NCBI GenBank assembly: GCA_032834875.1
Contig: CP135238.1
Span: 1,184,011-1,248,010 of the forward strand
Direction of reading: 5' to 3'
From: Sulfuracidifex metallicus DSM 6482 = JCM 9184
GTDB lineage: Archaea > Thermoproteota > Thermoprotei_A > Sulfolobales > Sulfolobaceae
DNA: 64,000 nt
Positions 9,078-18,220 of the stretch are shown piece by piece. The notes below the pieces were generated by a model, which did not search any database, was not told the origin of the DNA, and was given only the letters and a program-made list of their open reading frames with translations. Positions within the stretch are counted from its first letter, which is position 1. Every line of letters starts with the position of its first letter. The position numbers and the translations under genes were made by a program.

Positions 9078-9916
9078 AGCTACTGTTTTCTTCTGGGACT
9101 TTCTTTTTTATAACAGGTAAGGCAAGGAAATACAGCAACACTGCTTACGCTTTACAGGACGGAGGGTGCCAAGGCAAATGCGCCTTTTGCTCGCAATCCA
9201 CACTTTCATCAGCACCTAAGAATTTCCTTTCAAGGGTAAAATGGTACTCCGCCAACTTGGAGGATTTCAGCGATATAATATCCTCTAATTTTATGCGATT
9301 CTGCCTCCAAACCGTGTATAAGCCTAACTTCGACGAAGAAGCATTAGAGATCATGAAGACGGTGAAAACACGCGGGAAGTCAATTACGACTGTCCCAGTA
9401 GATGAGTTGAAGAGGTTCTTGAACGTTGGTGTGGACTACCTAGGCGTGGGTCTAGACACAACCGAGTCAATGTTCCCAAAGGTGGGTAAGCCCTTTTCCT
9501 TTTCCACTTACATGGACTTCATTAGGGAAGGAGTTAAGATATTCGGCAAGGGAAAGGTATTCGTACACCTAGTTTTCGGGTTGGGTGAGAGCTTAGATGA
9601 ATTTCTTAACCTCATGCAGGAAATATACAATATTGGAGCAGAGGTAGCTCTCTTTGCCTTCACTCCGGTGAAGGGCACGCCGATGGAGAACAACTCTCCT
9701 CCAAGTTTACATCAATACCGCTTGGTTCAGACAGTAAGGTACTATCTTTCTAGAGGTATACCTCTCTCCAAGTTAATGAGGAACGGAGAGTTGACTTTAC
9801 CCAGCGACTCGACCCATTACTTAACATCAGGCTGTCCCACATGTGATAGACCTTTCTATAACGAATCTCCCACTGCTCCTATTCCGTATAACTTCTCCGT
9901 GGTGATGAAGGATTAA
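9074..9916 (+). CDS. Radical SAM protein, LipS-type lipoyl synthase component
   Basis: A 280-residue BioB-like radical SAM enzyme. The 4Fe-4S/SAM motif is GGCQGKCAFCSQ, with Cys32, Cys36 and Cys39 (CX3CX2C). The segment STAY-like SNTAYALQDGG before the cluster and LVFGLGESLDEFLNLMQEIYNIGAEVALFAFTPVKGTPME later are typical of this family. A further Cys pair, SGCPTCDRPF near the C-terminus, could hold an auxiliary cluster as sulfur donor. Adjacent second radical-SAM gene plus lplA is the arrangement known for LipS1/LipS2, two proteins that together insert the two lipoyl sulfurs; which is S1 and which S2 I leave open. Biotin synthase is less likely because no other bio genes are present. Confidence 0.8.
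   Translation: MKLLFSSGTFFFITGKARKYSNTAYALQDGGCQGKCAFCSQSTLSSAPKNFLSRVKWYSANLEDFSDIISSNFMRFCLQTVYKPNFDEEALEIMKTVKTRGKSITTVPVDELKRFLNVGVDYLGVGLDTTESMFPKVGKPFSFSTYMDFIREGVKIFGKGKVFVHLVFGLGESLDEFLNLMQEIYNIGAEVALFAFTPVKGTPMENNSPPSLHQYRLVQTVRYYLSRGIPLSKLMRNGELTLPSDSTHYLTSGCPTCDRPFYNESPTAPIPYNFSVVMKD
9901..9914 (+). promoter_or_regulatory. GGTGAT Shine-Dalgarno before a non-canonical ATT start
   Basis: GGTGAT at 9901-9906 matches the crenarchaeal Shine-Dalgarno core and stands 5 nt before ATT at 9912-9914, in the frame of the second radical-SAM gene. That frame has no ATG, GTG or TTG between its upstream stop (9906-9908) and the essential cysteine motif, so this site decides the start. Confidence 0.6.
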
Positions 9917-10739
9917 GGGTTTCGTTCAGCTGCGGAAGTTCGCCACAATAAGCCTCACAGGAGGTTCTTGTGCTCTATCATGTTCCTACTGTTCCTCACA
10001 CTATATTTCCTCTATGGAAGGTGCAATGTCTATAGATGAATTTGAAAAGGCAGTCAGAAGGATGAACTCAGTAGGTGTAAATGGATTTCTAGTGAGCGGT
10101 GGTTTCGATAGAGAGGGATCCCTTCACTTAAGTAAATACATTCCAGTCATGAGAAAGTTAAAGAGGGAATTGGGAGTGATCTTCAACGTTCATCCTGGGT
10201 TGCAGACAAAGGATGTAGTGGAGGATATGTCTGACGCGGTTGACATGGTTGACTTTGAGTTCACTTACACTGAGAAATCAATTAGGGAGAAGGGACTAAA
10301 CAGGAAACCAGAAGATTACTTGAAAATGTTAGAGATCCTTATGGACAGAGGTCCAAAGTATGTTATACCTCACGTAATGGTAGGAATTCCGGGAGATGAA
10401 CCTGAATCATCGATAAGGATTGCTTCATCATTTCATCCTTACTTAATTAACTTACTCGTGCTAATACCTACTAAGGGCACCCCTTCAGAAAGTTACGAAA
10501 TGCCCAAGTTAGAAGACGTGGTAAAAGCGATGAAAATATCGTCATCATTGAACAAGACCTCACTTGGCTGCATGAGGCCTTATCCCATGAAAAAGGAATT
10601 GGACAAGATAGCAATGAACTACGTTGATAGGATTGCGAATCCACATCCTTCATTAAGAGACAACATGGAAATGTATGACGCTTGTTGTTCCCTACCAGAG
10701 GAATTCTTCGATCGTTTTAGAATGGGAGTTAGAAAATGA
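9912..10739 (+). CDS. Second radical SAM protein, LipS-type lipoyl synthase component
   Basis: Partner of the preceding gene. The radical SAM motif GGSCALSCSYCSSHY (Cys20, Cys24, Cys27 counted from 9912) lies upstream of the first ATG (10014), so a start at 10014 would delete the active site. The only signals available are ATT 9912 behind GGTGAT, or CTG 9930; ATT is my choice, giving 275 residues beginning MKGFVQLRKFATISLTGG. The body carries VNGFLVSGGFDREGSLHLSKY and HVMVGIPGDEPESSIR, typical of the TIM barrel, and a C-terminal CC in YDACCSLPEEFF. Its 5' end overlaps the stop of the first radical-SAM gene and its stop overlaps lplA (ATGA). Confidence 0.78.
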   Translation: MKGFVQLRKFATISLTGGSCALSCSYCSSHYISSMEGAMSIDEFEKAVRRMNSVGVNGFLVSGGFDREGSLHLSKYIPVMRKLKRELGVIFNVHPGLQTKDVVEDMSDAVDMVDFEFTYTEKSIREKGLNRKPEDYLKMLEILMDRGPKYVIPHVMVGIPGDEPESSIRIASSFHPYLINLLVLIPTKGTPSESYEMPKLEDVVKAMKISSSLNKTSLGCMRPYPMKKELDKIAMNYVDRIANPHPSLRDNMEMYDACCSLPEEFFDRFRMGVRK

Positions 10740-11452
10740 GGCTCATCATATCTGGTGGAGCGTCTGGAGAGGAGCAAATGGCGATGGATGAATCCATGCT
10801 CATTCTACTTTCAAACGGGTTATTGGAACCCACAGTTAGGATATGGAACTTCTTACCAACTACTCTTTCCATAGGAAGGTTTCTTGCATACGAAGATTGG
10901 GTAGACGAAGGTAAAAGATTAGAATTGTCAATTCCCGTAGTTAGGAGGTTTACCGGAGGAGGTCCAGCTCTTCACGACGAAAAAGGAGAAATAACATGGA
11001 CCATCGTAGGGAATTTCTCCATGACTGAAGGATACGAAATTGCGGGGAAATCTATAGTCAACGCCGCAAGGGAGTTGGGTGTCTCAGCTACGTTTACTCC
11101 GATAAACGATGTAGAGGCAGAGGGAAAGAAAATATGCGGTATGGCCGGAGCGACCAGAAGGAGAGCTACCTTGATTCACGGTACTTTCATGTTCAACACC
11201 GACTTGTCAATGCTCTCCGTTATAAGGCTTCCCTCTGCAAAAGAGAGCGTAAGAGGTAGACCGTCATCTAGGGTAACTACTATCTCATTATTGCTGGGGA
11301 GAAGAGTAAGCAGAGAAGAAGCATTGACCGCAATAATAAATGGATTCTCATGGCTAGGTTTAAAGGAAGGAAATACGACCCAGATAGAGAGAGACCTAGC
11401 TAAGGAGTTAAGCTTCAAGTATAGCAATGAAAAGTGGACGAAGATCAGATAA
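10736..11452 (+). CDS. lplA: Lipoate-protein ligase, catalytic subunit LplA
   Basis: A 238-residue BPL/LplA fold enzyme that activates lipoate (or octanoate) with ATP and transfers it to a lysine of carriers such as the GcvH-like protein. Visible: RRFTGGGPALHDEKGEITWTIVG (about 70-92; adenylate-binding RRxxGGGxxxH), and GKKICGMAGATRRRATLIHGTFMFN with the catalytic Lys at 131/132. The C-terminal accessory domain of the 330-residue bacterial LplA is absent, as in archaeal bipartite ligases that need LplB. A probable LplB is at 32488-32715. Last gene of a four-gene overlapping operon; a 12-bp palindrome CACATTAATGTG follows at 11456-11467. Confidence 0.87.
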   Translation: MRLIISGGASGEEQMAMDESMLILLSNGLLEPTVRIWNFLPTTLSIGRFLAYEDWVDEGKRLELSIPVVRRFTGGGPALHDEKGEITWTIVGNFSMTEGYEIAGKSIVNAARELGVSATFTPINDVEAEGKKICGMAGATRRRATLIHGTFMFNTDLSMLSVIRLPSAKESVRGRPSSRVTTISLLLGRRVSREEALTAIINGFSWLGLKEGNTTQIERDLAKELSFKYSNEKWTKIR

Positions 11453-11659
11453 CCTCACATTAATGTGGAGTTCTTTAATTTTGATGCTGAAAAAGGTAGA
11501 AACGAAAAAGAAGGGGAAGAATAGAAGTTTGTCTTTCGCAATTCTAGAAAATTCTGTAAGAGTTTACTTGCAATCTACTTTTTGGCTGTAAACTGATAAT
11601 CATTTCGCTTATCTAGATCCCTTATAAAAGATTATTACCTCTTCAGGCTATTATATCAC

Positions 11660-12580
11660 ATGTCTGGGATAGTCGTTACTGACATTGTAAAAATATATAG
11701 CACCCGCGGAAAGGAGGTTAAAGCCTTGGACGGTGTTTCCTTTGAGGCAAGGAAAGGCGAGATCACCTCCATTGTTGGGCATAACGGTGCTGGAAAGACT
11801 ACAATGCTTAAGATTCTTTCAACCCTTGTAATTCCAACCTCTGGTACGGCAACAGTAAACGGTTACGACGTAGTAAAGGACGAAAAAAAGGTAAGAGAGA
11901 ACATAGGGTTAGTTACGGTTAGTGATAGGCTCTTCTATTATAGGTTGACTGGCTTTGATAATTTAATCTTCTTCGGCGTCCTTCAAGGTCTATCATTATC
12001 TGACGCCAAAAGGAGAGCTAATGATGTACTCGAATTGGTGGATTTATACGAATGGAAGAACACGCAATATATGAAATATAGCACTGGGATGCAGAGGAAA
12101 TTAGCTTTAGCTAGAGCTTTGTTAACTGATCCTCCTGTGATCCTCTTGGACGAGCCTACCTTAGGCTTAGATCCAGTGTCTGGCAGGGTTTTCAGGGAAA
12201 ACCTTCAAAAACTCAAGAAAACCGTTCTCCTAACTTCACACTACCTTAAGGAAGTGGAGGACCTTTCAAAGAGAATAATAGTCTTCAAAAAGGGTCACGC
12301 TGTAGCCTCGGGTGAGCCTCAAGAGCTCAAGAGCTCCATAGGGAAGGTCTATGAGGGAAAGGTATACGAGGTTCCTAGTGGGATGGAGAGATATGTGGTT
12401 AAGATTGAAGGAAATTACGCGGTTATGAGGTTGCCCGAGAGGGAGATCCATAACGTTGAACTTTACGATCTCAGGGAAGTTACTCCTACAATGGACGATG
12501 TTTACGTTTACTTTGTTGAGGAAGGGGTAGACGTTACTAGGGAGGGAAGAAGGAGAGGTGGTGCAAGATGGAGAGATTGA
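11660..12580 (+). CDS. ABC-2 exporter ATP-binding subunit
   Basis: A 306-residue ABC ATPase of the drug/daunorubicin-resistance class. Walker [10 protein letters not shown] (about 39-47), Q-loop region [13 protein letters not shown], signature [15 protein letters not shown], Walker [14 protein letters not shown], switch His in [10 protein letters not shown]-terminal extension after about residue 220 ([22 protein letters not shown] onward) is normal for this class. It overlaps the permease gene by 13 bp, with GAGGTGGTG as ribosome site for the latter. Substrate not predictable. Confidence 0.9.
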   Translation: MSGIVVTDIVKIYSTRGKEVKALDGVSFEARKGEITSIVGHNGAGKTTMLKILSTLVIPTSGTATVNGYDVVKDEKKVRENIGLVTVSDRLFYYRLTGFDNLIFFGVLQGLSLSDAKRRANDVLELVDLYEWKNTQYMKYSTGMQRKLALARALLTDPPVILLDEPTLGLDPVSGRVFRENLQKLKKTVLLTSHYLKEVEDLSKRIIVFKKGHAVASGEPQELKSSIGKVYEGKVYEVPSGMERYVVKIEGNYAVMRLPEREIHNVELYDLREVTPTMDDVYVYFVEEGVDVTREGRRRGGARWRD

Positions 12581-13389
12581 AATTAAGAAATTGGTTAAGT
12601 ATGGCAATGGTATTCATTTACCTAAGGGGATTTAAGGTATGGATATCATACAAGACTCAAGTTGTGTTAACTGTGCTTTCATGGACCTTACCAGTGTTTA
12701 CTTATTACTTTGTAGGTACATCCCTTGGACAGCACGTAGTTTCAGCTGTGGGAGTTCATGATTATACGCAGTTTTTCGTTATAGGCCTAGCTTTTCAGGG
12801 TTATATGTCGTCAGTAATTACTACCATAAGCCAGAGACTTAGAAACGAGCAACTTTACGGAACTATAGAATATTACGTTATATCAAAGGCAGGTGTAACG
12901 GGCTTTCTCACGTATTCCGCGCTCTGGGGATTTCTTCTAAACACAATTAACGCTGTGGTAATTCTCTCCGTAGGTTACGCACTAGGAGTTCGGTACGACG
13001 TAAACTTCGTATCCACAGGATTAGTCTTGATAACATTGATTGTCTCAACGTTTGGGCTTGCCTCACTTTCAGGTGCGTTTACGATGATTATAAAACAAGG
13101 AAATCCAGTGTCGTTTTTCTTCTCCACTTTTACCACTTTAATGAGCGGTACGGTATTCCCCGTGACAGTCCTCCCGTTGGCATTAAGATACGTGAGCTAT
13201 GCTTTACCGCTTACGTGGGCTCTAAATGGATTAAGGGATTCTATGTTGATGGATGCAAGTATCTCTAGCATCTGGAATATTGTGGCTGCTCTATTGATAT
13301 TTGACGTAATTCTTGTTCCTTTAGGCATATTTAGCTTCAGGGTGGCTTTCAGACATGCAAGGGAGAAAGGGACTCTAGCGGAATATTAG
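12568..13389 (+). CDS. ABC-2 type exporter permease
   Basis: A 273-residue integral membrane protein with about six hydrophobic helices, the ABC-2 layout. The conserved block near residues 190-225 ([36 protein letters not shown]) matches the ABC-2 signature region. It is translationally coupled to the ATPase gene and together they form a half-transporter pair that probably dimerises. Confidence 0.87.
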   Translation: MERLKLRNWLSMAMVFIYLRGFKVWISYKTQVVLTVLSWTLPVFTYYFVGTSLGQHVVSAVGVHDYTQFFVIGLAFQGYMSSVITTISQRLRNEQLYGTIEYYVISKAGVTGFLTYSALWGFLLNTINAVVILSVGYALGVRYDVNFVSTGLVLITLIVSTFGLASLSGAFTMIIKQGNPVSFFFSTFTTLMSGTVFPVTVLPLALRYVSYALPLTWALNGLRDSMLMDASISSIWNIVAALLIFDVILVPLGIFSFRVAFRHAREKGTLAEY

Positions 13390-13564
13390 GCATGAAAAAA
13401 AGGTAGCTTAACATTATCATACTTATCGGGAGAAAGAGTATCACACGACGTCTATAAAATTCTTCTGTTGCTGAAAATTTAATCTTAAGAATTAACAAAC
13501 GTAATAAAACATGTTAATTGATATATTACTTATTTCTTAATAATGTCTTCTCATTTCTCGGAGT

Positions 13565-14011
13565 TTAACTGTTCATTGCCTCCCTTTCTTTTTCCTTCTT
13601 TACCTTTATTATTGCCATTTTAGTCTTGTTAGTCAGATATTGAACCTCATGTTTGTGTTTCGTAGCTATGTGCCTATCTACGTTATCTTCTTGTACTCTC
13701 TCACCGCAGATTGTACATACTCCACCCTTTACTATTGGGGTAACTTCGATTGAAGTTTCAGCTAGAAGCTTAGCCATGGCTCTGGCCTTCCTTTCTCCTC
13801 CAGACTTCTCTATGAACCTCACTATGTTTCCTCTTATCCTATGTTTTGTAACGTTGTACTCTGACGCTAACTCGCTTGGTCCCTTTCCTTCTACCAAGTA
13901 TCTATAAACCGCGTCTACCACGTACTTTTTACCTGCAAGAAGCTTAATCACAACGTATCTTATTGCCTCTACTGAGGAAGAACTTAGGCTTGGTTTGTCC
14001 ACATCTATCAA
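13565..14011 (-). CDS. HTH plus C2H2-type zinc-finger protein
   Basis: A 148-residue protein: a helix-turn-helix region around AVYRYLVEGKGPSELASEYNVTKHRIRGNIVRFIE (residues about 38-72), then CTICGERVQEDNVDRHIATKHKHE, a CX2C...HX4H zinc finger at about 98-121, then a Lys-rich tail. It is probably a nucleic-acid binder. It is divergent from the copper regulator with only 40 bp between the two starts, so they must share promoter DNA; whether it takes part in copper control is unknown. Confidence 0.65.
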   Translation of the reverse strand: MIDVDKPSLSSSSVEAIRYVVIKLLAGKKYVVDAVYRYLVEGKGPSELASEYNVTKHRIRGNIVRFIEKSGGERKARAMAKLLAETSIEVTPIVKGGVCTICGERVQEDNVDRHIATKHKHEVQYLTNKTKMAIIKVKKEKEREAMNS

Positions 14012-14051
14012 TTAGCAATAAAGGTTAATATCCTTTTTCCATATTTCATCT

Positions 14052-14564
14052 ATGAAGTTTTCCGAGTTAGAATTTAGGGCTATTCAGGTGTTAAGGAAGA
14101 ACCCAAGGATAACCGTAAAGGAGCTTGCGCTTGAGCTTAACGTTAACAGAAACACCGCCTCAAGAGTTCTTAGATCTGTCCTTCAAAAGGGAGTTAAATT
14201 AAAGGTAACTCTTGACAATAGACCTACTATCTTCATTGTAGGAGAGTGTGCAAGCTGGTGCGAGGAATGCTATCCACTCATAGATGAAAACAACATGTGC
14301 GTGGCGAGGGCTGACGACGTGGACTCGCTATTAAGAAGGACCGCTGAAGTCAAGGCTAAACAAGTCTTCATTTCCATGAAGGGAAACATTAGTGACCCTC
14401 AGTTCACCATAACCCTCACTTGCGACTACTGTGGTAAGGAAATACACCAAGGGGAAAAATATTTTACGTATAATAGAAACAATCGGACTTATTACCTTTG
14501 TTGTACTTCATGCCTGAAGGGAATTAAATATCAATTAGAGAAACGAAGCGAAATACTTAAGTAG
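14052..14564 (+). CDS. copR: Copper-responsive TRASH-domain regulator (CopR/CopT)
   Basis: N-terminal winged helix (FRAIQVLRKNPRITVKELALELNVNRNTASRVLRSVL, residues about 8-43), a middle cysteine cluster (CASWCEECYPL...NNMC), and a C-terminal TRASH metal-sensing domain CDYCGKEI...YYLCCTSCLKGIKYQLEK. This is the domain order of the Sulfolobus solfataricus regulator called CopT in early and CopR in later work, an activator of copper efflux genes. It lies directly upstream of the small TRASH protein and copA, the same gene order as the known cluster. 170 residues. Confidence 0.9.
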   Translation: MKFSELEFRAIQVLRKNPRITVKELALELNVNRNTASRVLRSVLQKGVKLKVTLDNRPTIFIVGECASWCEECYPLIDENNMCVARADDVDSLLRRTAEVKAKQVFISMKGNISDPQFTITLTCDYCGKEIHQGEKYFTYNRNNRTYYLCCTSCLKGIKYQLEKRSEILK

Positions 14565-14764
14565 AAATTCTAAAGTTTTATATTTTTAAAAAAAAAGATA
14601 AGATATATCTATAATTAAGAATCTTAATAATTTTTTTGCTTAAAAAATAATATTAATAACATTTTTAAGGAAAAAACACATTCCAATTAAAAAATTCGTT
14701 AAAGTTGCATCTAAAAAGTGATAGATGTTTCCTAGTTAATAACGAGCGATCTTCATCTTTTTAG

Positions 14765-14777
14765 GTGCATAGTGCAC
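14765..14777 (+). promoter_or_regulatory. Inverted repeat in front of the copper efflux genes
   Basis: GTGCA-TAG-TGCAC, a perfect 5-bp-arm inverted repeat 34 bp before the start of the small TRASH gene, in the 246-bp AT-rich spacer that also holds T-runs at 14576-14640 (likely copR terminator). It sits where an activator of copM-copA would bind, so it is a candidate CopR operator. Confidence 0.45.
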
Positions 14778-14810
14778 GAAGAAAAAGTGATATTCTATGC
14801 ATACAACTGA

Positions 14811-15029
14811 ATGTCTATGGACAAATGTATTGTTTGTGGAATGGAAGTGGAGGAAACTACTAACCTCAAGACAATGTATAAAGGTAAGATCTATCGTTTT
14901 TGTTCCGAAGCTTGTAAGAAAGCTTTCCTATCAGACCCAGAGGGCTATATAAAAGGAGGACCTAAGGGAATGCCGGGGATGCAAGGTCATGGTCATCATC
15001 ACGGCCATCATGAAGATCACTGTTGCTAA
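14811..15029 (+). CDS. copM: Small TRASH/YHS copper-binding protein (CopM/CopT)
   Basis: A 72-residue protein: CIVCGMEVEETTNLKTMYKGKIYRFCSEACKKAFLSDPEGYI is a complete YHS/TRASH metal-binding fold (CX2C...CX3C), followed by a Gly/Met/His-rich tail GMQGHGHHHGHHEDHCC that can hold extra copper. The homologue in the S. solfataricus cluster is described as a copper chaperone. ATG 14811 and 14817 are both possible starts. copA follows after 22 bp. Confidence 0.9.
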   Translation: MSMDKCIVCGMEVEETTNLKTMYKGKIYRFCSEACKKAFLSDPEGYIKGGPKGMPGMQGHGHHHGHHEDHCC

Positions 15030-15051
15030 GGAATGATTTGAATGGGCGAAA

Positions 15052-17301
15052 ATGATGGAATCCAACCAGACTGAGGGTGAGAAGAAGGAGAAAAAAGAGA
15101 AGGAAACTAAACTGAGAATTGGGGGGATGCATTGTGCCTCCTGCGTTAATACTGTTTCAGGTGCGTTGAAGAATGTTAAAGGAGTGAGCGAGGCCGAGGT
15201 TAACTTAGCTACATCATCAGCTAAGATAATAATGGATGGAAACGTACGTCTGAAGGAAGTAGTAAGGGCTGTAAGGAAGGCTGGATATGACGTAGTAACT
15301 TCTAGAGCTACTCTGAAGGTTAATGTTCTTCCTGAGGACATGTCCAAGGTGAGGACGTTTGTGGAGTCCTTACCTGGGGTCATTCAGGCTTTGGATAATC
15401 CAGGATTAGGTACGATAAACGTGGAGTTCAATCCGGAAGAGACATCAGCGACTGAAATAGCTGAAAAGTTAACATCCTCAGGTTACTCAGCTAAGGTAAT
15501 AGAGAGCGGAAAGGAAGAGGACGTGGCTAGAAAGGACTTCAAAGACAGGGAGATTAGGTTGATAGTAGGTATAGTTCTGCTTCCCTTCATTCTTCTGACA
15601 CACGGAATCTTGCAACTTATCCTGTCCATTCCTGTTCAATTCTTTTCAGGATCTACATTCCACAAGGGTTTCATAAGGGCTACACTCAACAAGAACGCCA
15701 ACATGGACACCCTCATCTCTTTGGCTTCAAACATACTGTGGTTTTCAAGCCTCTATTTCTTAGCTTTAGGTAAGACTACCTTCTTTGACGTGTCTTCAAT
15801 GCTGATAACTTTCGTGCTAATAGGAAAAACTCTAGAGTCCTATCTGAAATATAAGATATCAACCCAAGTCAAGGTTCCCGAGATGATAGCCATTAAGAAG
15901 GACGGAAGCAAAGTTAACGCTAAGGAACTGAAATCCGGTGACGTGGTTGTAATCAAGTCAGGGGAGAACATACCTGCTGATGGGATTGTGGAGGAAGGGC
16001 AGGGGTTAGTTGACGAATCTATTGTTACCGGAGAGAGTCAGCCGGTACTTAAGACAAAAGGTGATAGACTTCTGACAGGTTCCATGATGGTATCAGGATA
16101 TATTGAGGAATACGTAACTACTCCATTTGAGAGAACATACATAAATACAGTAGTTCAAACCTTAAGAGAAGCATATAACGCGAGAGTTTCCATGCAAAGG
16201 ATAGCAGACAAGGCATCTGCCATCTTCACTCCTATAATATTGTCCATATCAGGGATTACGTTCGGGATATGGTTTGCAATTACTGGAAACGCAGTTGCAG
16301 CAATGCTATTTGGCGTCTCTGTTCTTGCTGCTGCATGCCCTTGTGCACTTGGCCTTGCCACTCCCATGGCCATCCTAGTTAAGGTCAACAGAGCCATGAA
16401 GAAGGGTATAATTATAAAGAATGGATCATCATTGGAGAACATAACTAAGGTTAACGCAGTGATTCTAGATAAGACGGGAACAGTTACGAGCGGAACTTAC
16501 AGAATAGAGAACGTAAAGGAGTTCGTCAAGGATGCTTTTTCCATGGCTAGTGCATTAGAGAAGAGGAGCTCTCATCCCATAGCTAAGGCTTTTCCCCCCT
16601 CAAATCTGGAGGTCACCTCATTTGAGGAGTTCATAGGAAATGGAATTTATGGCGTTGTCAACGGCCACGACGTGATAGTTGGAAAGCCTAATTTCGTTAA
16701 GTCAAATTGTAACTGGGACAAGGATGAGGGGGACCTTATGGTGTGCATAGATGGAAATGCTGGAGCATCAATAACCTTAAAGGAGGAGATAAGAAATGGG
16801 GCAAAAGAGTTAGTTGACTACCTTAAAAAGAGAGGGATTAAGGTTATTATAGCCACTGGAGACGAAAGCAAGTCATCAGATCAAGTTGCCTCTTACCTTG
16901 GAGTTGAGCTCCATAAGGGCATGTCACCTGACGATAAAGGGGAGCTAATATCCAAACTTAAGGAAAGCTATAAGGTGCTCTTCGTAGGAGACGGTGTAAA
17001 CGATGCATTAGCAATGAAGGAGGCTGATGTAGGGGTAGCGGTTTCCTCAGGTTCCGACATTGCTAAGGCAGCGGGAGACGTAGTAATAAGGGACTTAAGT
17101 CAGCTATCAGAGCTATTTAAGCTAGGTGAAAGCACAGAAGCTAAGGTTAAGCAGAATCTAGCTTGGGCTTTTGGATACAACGCTTTAATGGTTCCCCTTG
17201 CCTCTGGAATTTTCTATCCTCTACTTTGGCTACCTCCTGAATTCGCGGCCTTAGCTATGTCGTTTAGTAGCGTAATAGTGAGTACGTGGTCTTTACTCTA
17301 A
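15052..17301 (+). CDS. copA: Copper-exporting P1B-type ATPase CopA
   Basis: A 749-residue heavy-metal ATPase. One N-terminal HMA domain has MHCASC (Cys28, Cys31); a second HMA-like repeat at about 85-155 lacks the CxxC. Eight-helix membrane part with the ion-binding CPC at 429-431 (AACPCALGLATP), phosphorylated Asp473 in DKTGT, the HP motif in RSSHPIAKAF, and the hinge GDGVNDALAMKEADVG. The CPC plus final-helix sequence fits Cu(I)/Cu efflux. The N-terminus before the HMA domain is rich in Glu/Lys. Translated from the copM-copA mRNA. Confidence 0.95.
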   Translation: MMESNQTEGEKKEKKEKETKLRIGGMHCASCVNTVSGALKNVKGVSEAEVNLATSSAKIIMDGNVRLKEVVRAVRKAGYDVVTSRATLKVNVLPEDMSKVRTFVESLPGVIQALDNPGLGTINVEFNPEETSATEIAEKLTSSGYSAKVIESGKEEDVARKDFKDREIRLIVGIVLLPFILLTHGILQLILSIPVQFFSGSTFHKGFIRATLNKNANMDTLISLASNILWFSSLYFLALGKTTFFDVSSMLITFVLIGKTLESYLKYKISTQVKVPEMIAIKKDGSKVNAKELKSGDVVVIKSGENIPADGIVEEGQGLVDESIVTGESQPVLKTKGDRLLTGSMMVSGYIEEYVTTPFERTYINTVVQTLREAYNARVSMQRIADKASAIFTPIILSISGITFGIWFAITGNAVAAMLFGVSVLAAACPCALGLATPMAILVKVNRAMKKGIIIKNGSSLENITKVNAVILDKTGTVTSGTYRIENVKEFVKDAFSMASALEKRSSHPIAKAFPPSNLEVTSFEEFIGNGIYGVVNGHDVIVGKPNFVKSNCNWDKDEGDLMVCIDGNAGASITLKEEIRNGAKELVDYLKKRGIKVIIATGDESKSSDQVASYLGVELHKGMSPDDKGELISKLKESYKVLFVGDGVNDALAMKEADVGVAVSSGSDIAKAAGDVVIRDLSQLSELFKLGESTEAKVKQNLAWAFGYNALMVPLASGIFYPLLWLPPEFAALAMSFSSVIVSTWSLL

Positions 17302-17445
17302 AATATCTTGAGTTTCTTAAGAGTTCCTCTGTTTTTCTTCCATTCTCTCCTATCTTGTCAAAGATCTGGTTAGTGAGGCCATTTCTTCTCCTCTTTTCCC
17401 ATGACCGTATTAGTAATAAGATTCTAATCATACATAGAGAAAAAA

Positions 17446-17823
17446 TCATTTAACAGAGACTTTCTCAAGTACAAGAATAATTATGTCTTTCATCCTCCCT
17501 AAAAACAGATGTCCTTCAGATTCTCTATCGTCACCGTTGCCGAACCGATGAATAACACGCAAACCCTTAAACATTTTAACTATTTCCCTCTCTTCCATCG
17601 GTAGTATTAGCGACCCTAGAGGAGTACATAAATCTGTAAGGTAATCAACGTGCCAAAACTTGTTCTTACATTTTCTCATGTGCCTAGAAATTCTGTCGCT
17701 ACAACTCCTTCCACAAGACCCTACATAAAAGTACTGCCCTTCCTCTATTTCGAACTTTCTTGATCTAGTAACAATTTCTCCTTTATTGCAGCTATAGAAA
17801 ACAATATACCCTTTCCTATACAT
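17446..17823 (-). CDS. DUF123 (GIY-YIG-like) protein
   Basis: A 125-residue protein with the DUF123 pattern: GYIVFYSCNKGEI, GQYFYVGSCGRSCSDRISRHMRKCKNKFWHVDYLTD, where YVGS and R...RH correspond to the GIY-YIG-related core. In other archaea the domain is found alone or fused to endonuclease III, so a nucleic-acid role is likely but unproven. Its start overlaps the stop of the next upstream gene (17816-18220) by 8 bp, so the three minus-strand genes 18617 to 17446 form an operon. Confidence 0.8.
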   Translation of the reverse strand: MYRKGYIVFYSCNKGEIVTRSRKFEIEEGQYFYVGSCGRSCSDRISRHMRKCKNKFWHVDYLTDLCTPLGSLILPMEEREIVKMFKGLRVIHRFGNGDDRESEGHLFLGRMKDIIILVLEKVSVK

Positions 17824-18220
17824 TTCCGAGAATTTCCTTAATATGTGTTATTAAATGTTCTGGCTCTATAAAAGGGGACTTGTTAAGTAACCCTCCCCCT
17901 TTCTTTCCTGTTATCAAGACAGTCAAGTTGTTTCCACTCTTCATAAAGGATATTTTATATTGATTCCCTCCCTTTTTTGCTTCCTCCAAAATGTAAGTTA
18001 TACCTACTCCTTCATCTTTAACCTTCATACTATAAATGACGAAATCTTCGTCTAGTCTGATCTTTGCCGTGCTCTCCCTTTCATACATCACCACAGTATA
18101 CTCGTTATTTCCGTTCTCTCCAATTACATGAAAATGTTTAGTAGCTACCAACGCTAGATAAGGATTTCTTATTATTCTATTCACTCCCTCATACGTTACG
18201 ATTTTATCAGACACGGACAC
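17816..18220 (-). CDS. Unknown soluble protein
   Basis: A 134-residue protein of mostly beta character (YTVVMYERESTAKIRLDEDFVIYSMKVKDEGVGITYILEEA) with a final helix (EHLITHIKEILG). This would fit a START/SRPBCC-like fold of the small crenarchaeal type, but I cannot confirm it. It overlaps both neighbours by a few bases and is therefore co-translated with a membrane protein (upstream) and the DUF123 protein (downstream). Confidence 0.5.
   Translation of the reverse strand: MSVSDKIVTYEGVNRIIRNPYLALVATKHFHVIGENGNNEYTVVMYERESTAKIRLDEDFVIYSMKVKDEGVGITYILEEAKKGGNQYKISFMKSGNNLTVLITGKKGGGLLNKSPFIEPEHLITHIKEILGNV

Noticed and set aside
9074-9916. Biotin synthase BioB
   Set aside because: BioB-like fold, but the paired radical-SAM gene and lplA, and absence of bio genes, fit lipoyl synthase better.
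14931-15383. 150-residue minus-strand ORF over copM/copA
   Set aside because: Antisense of two well-supported copper genes.
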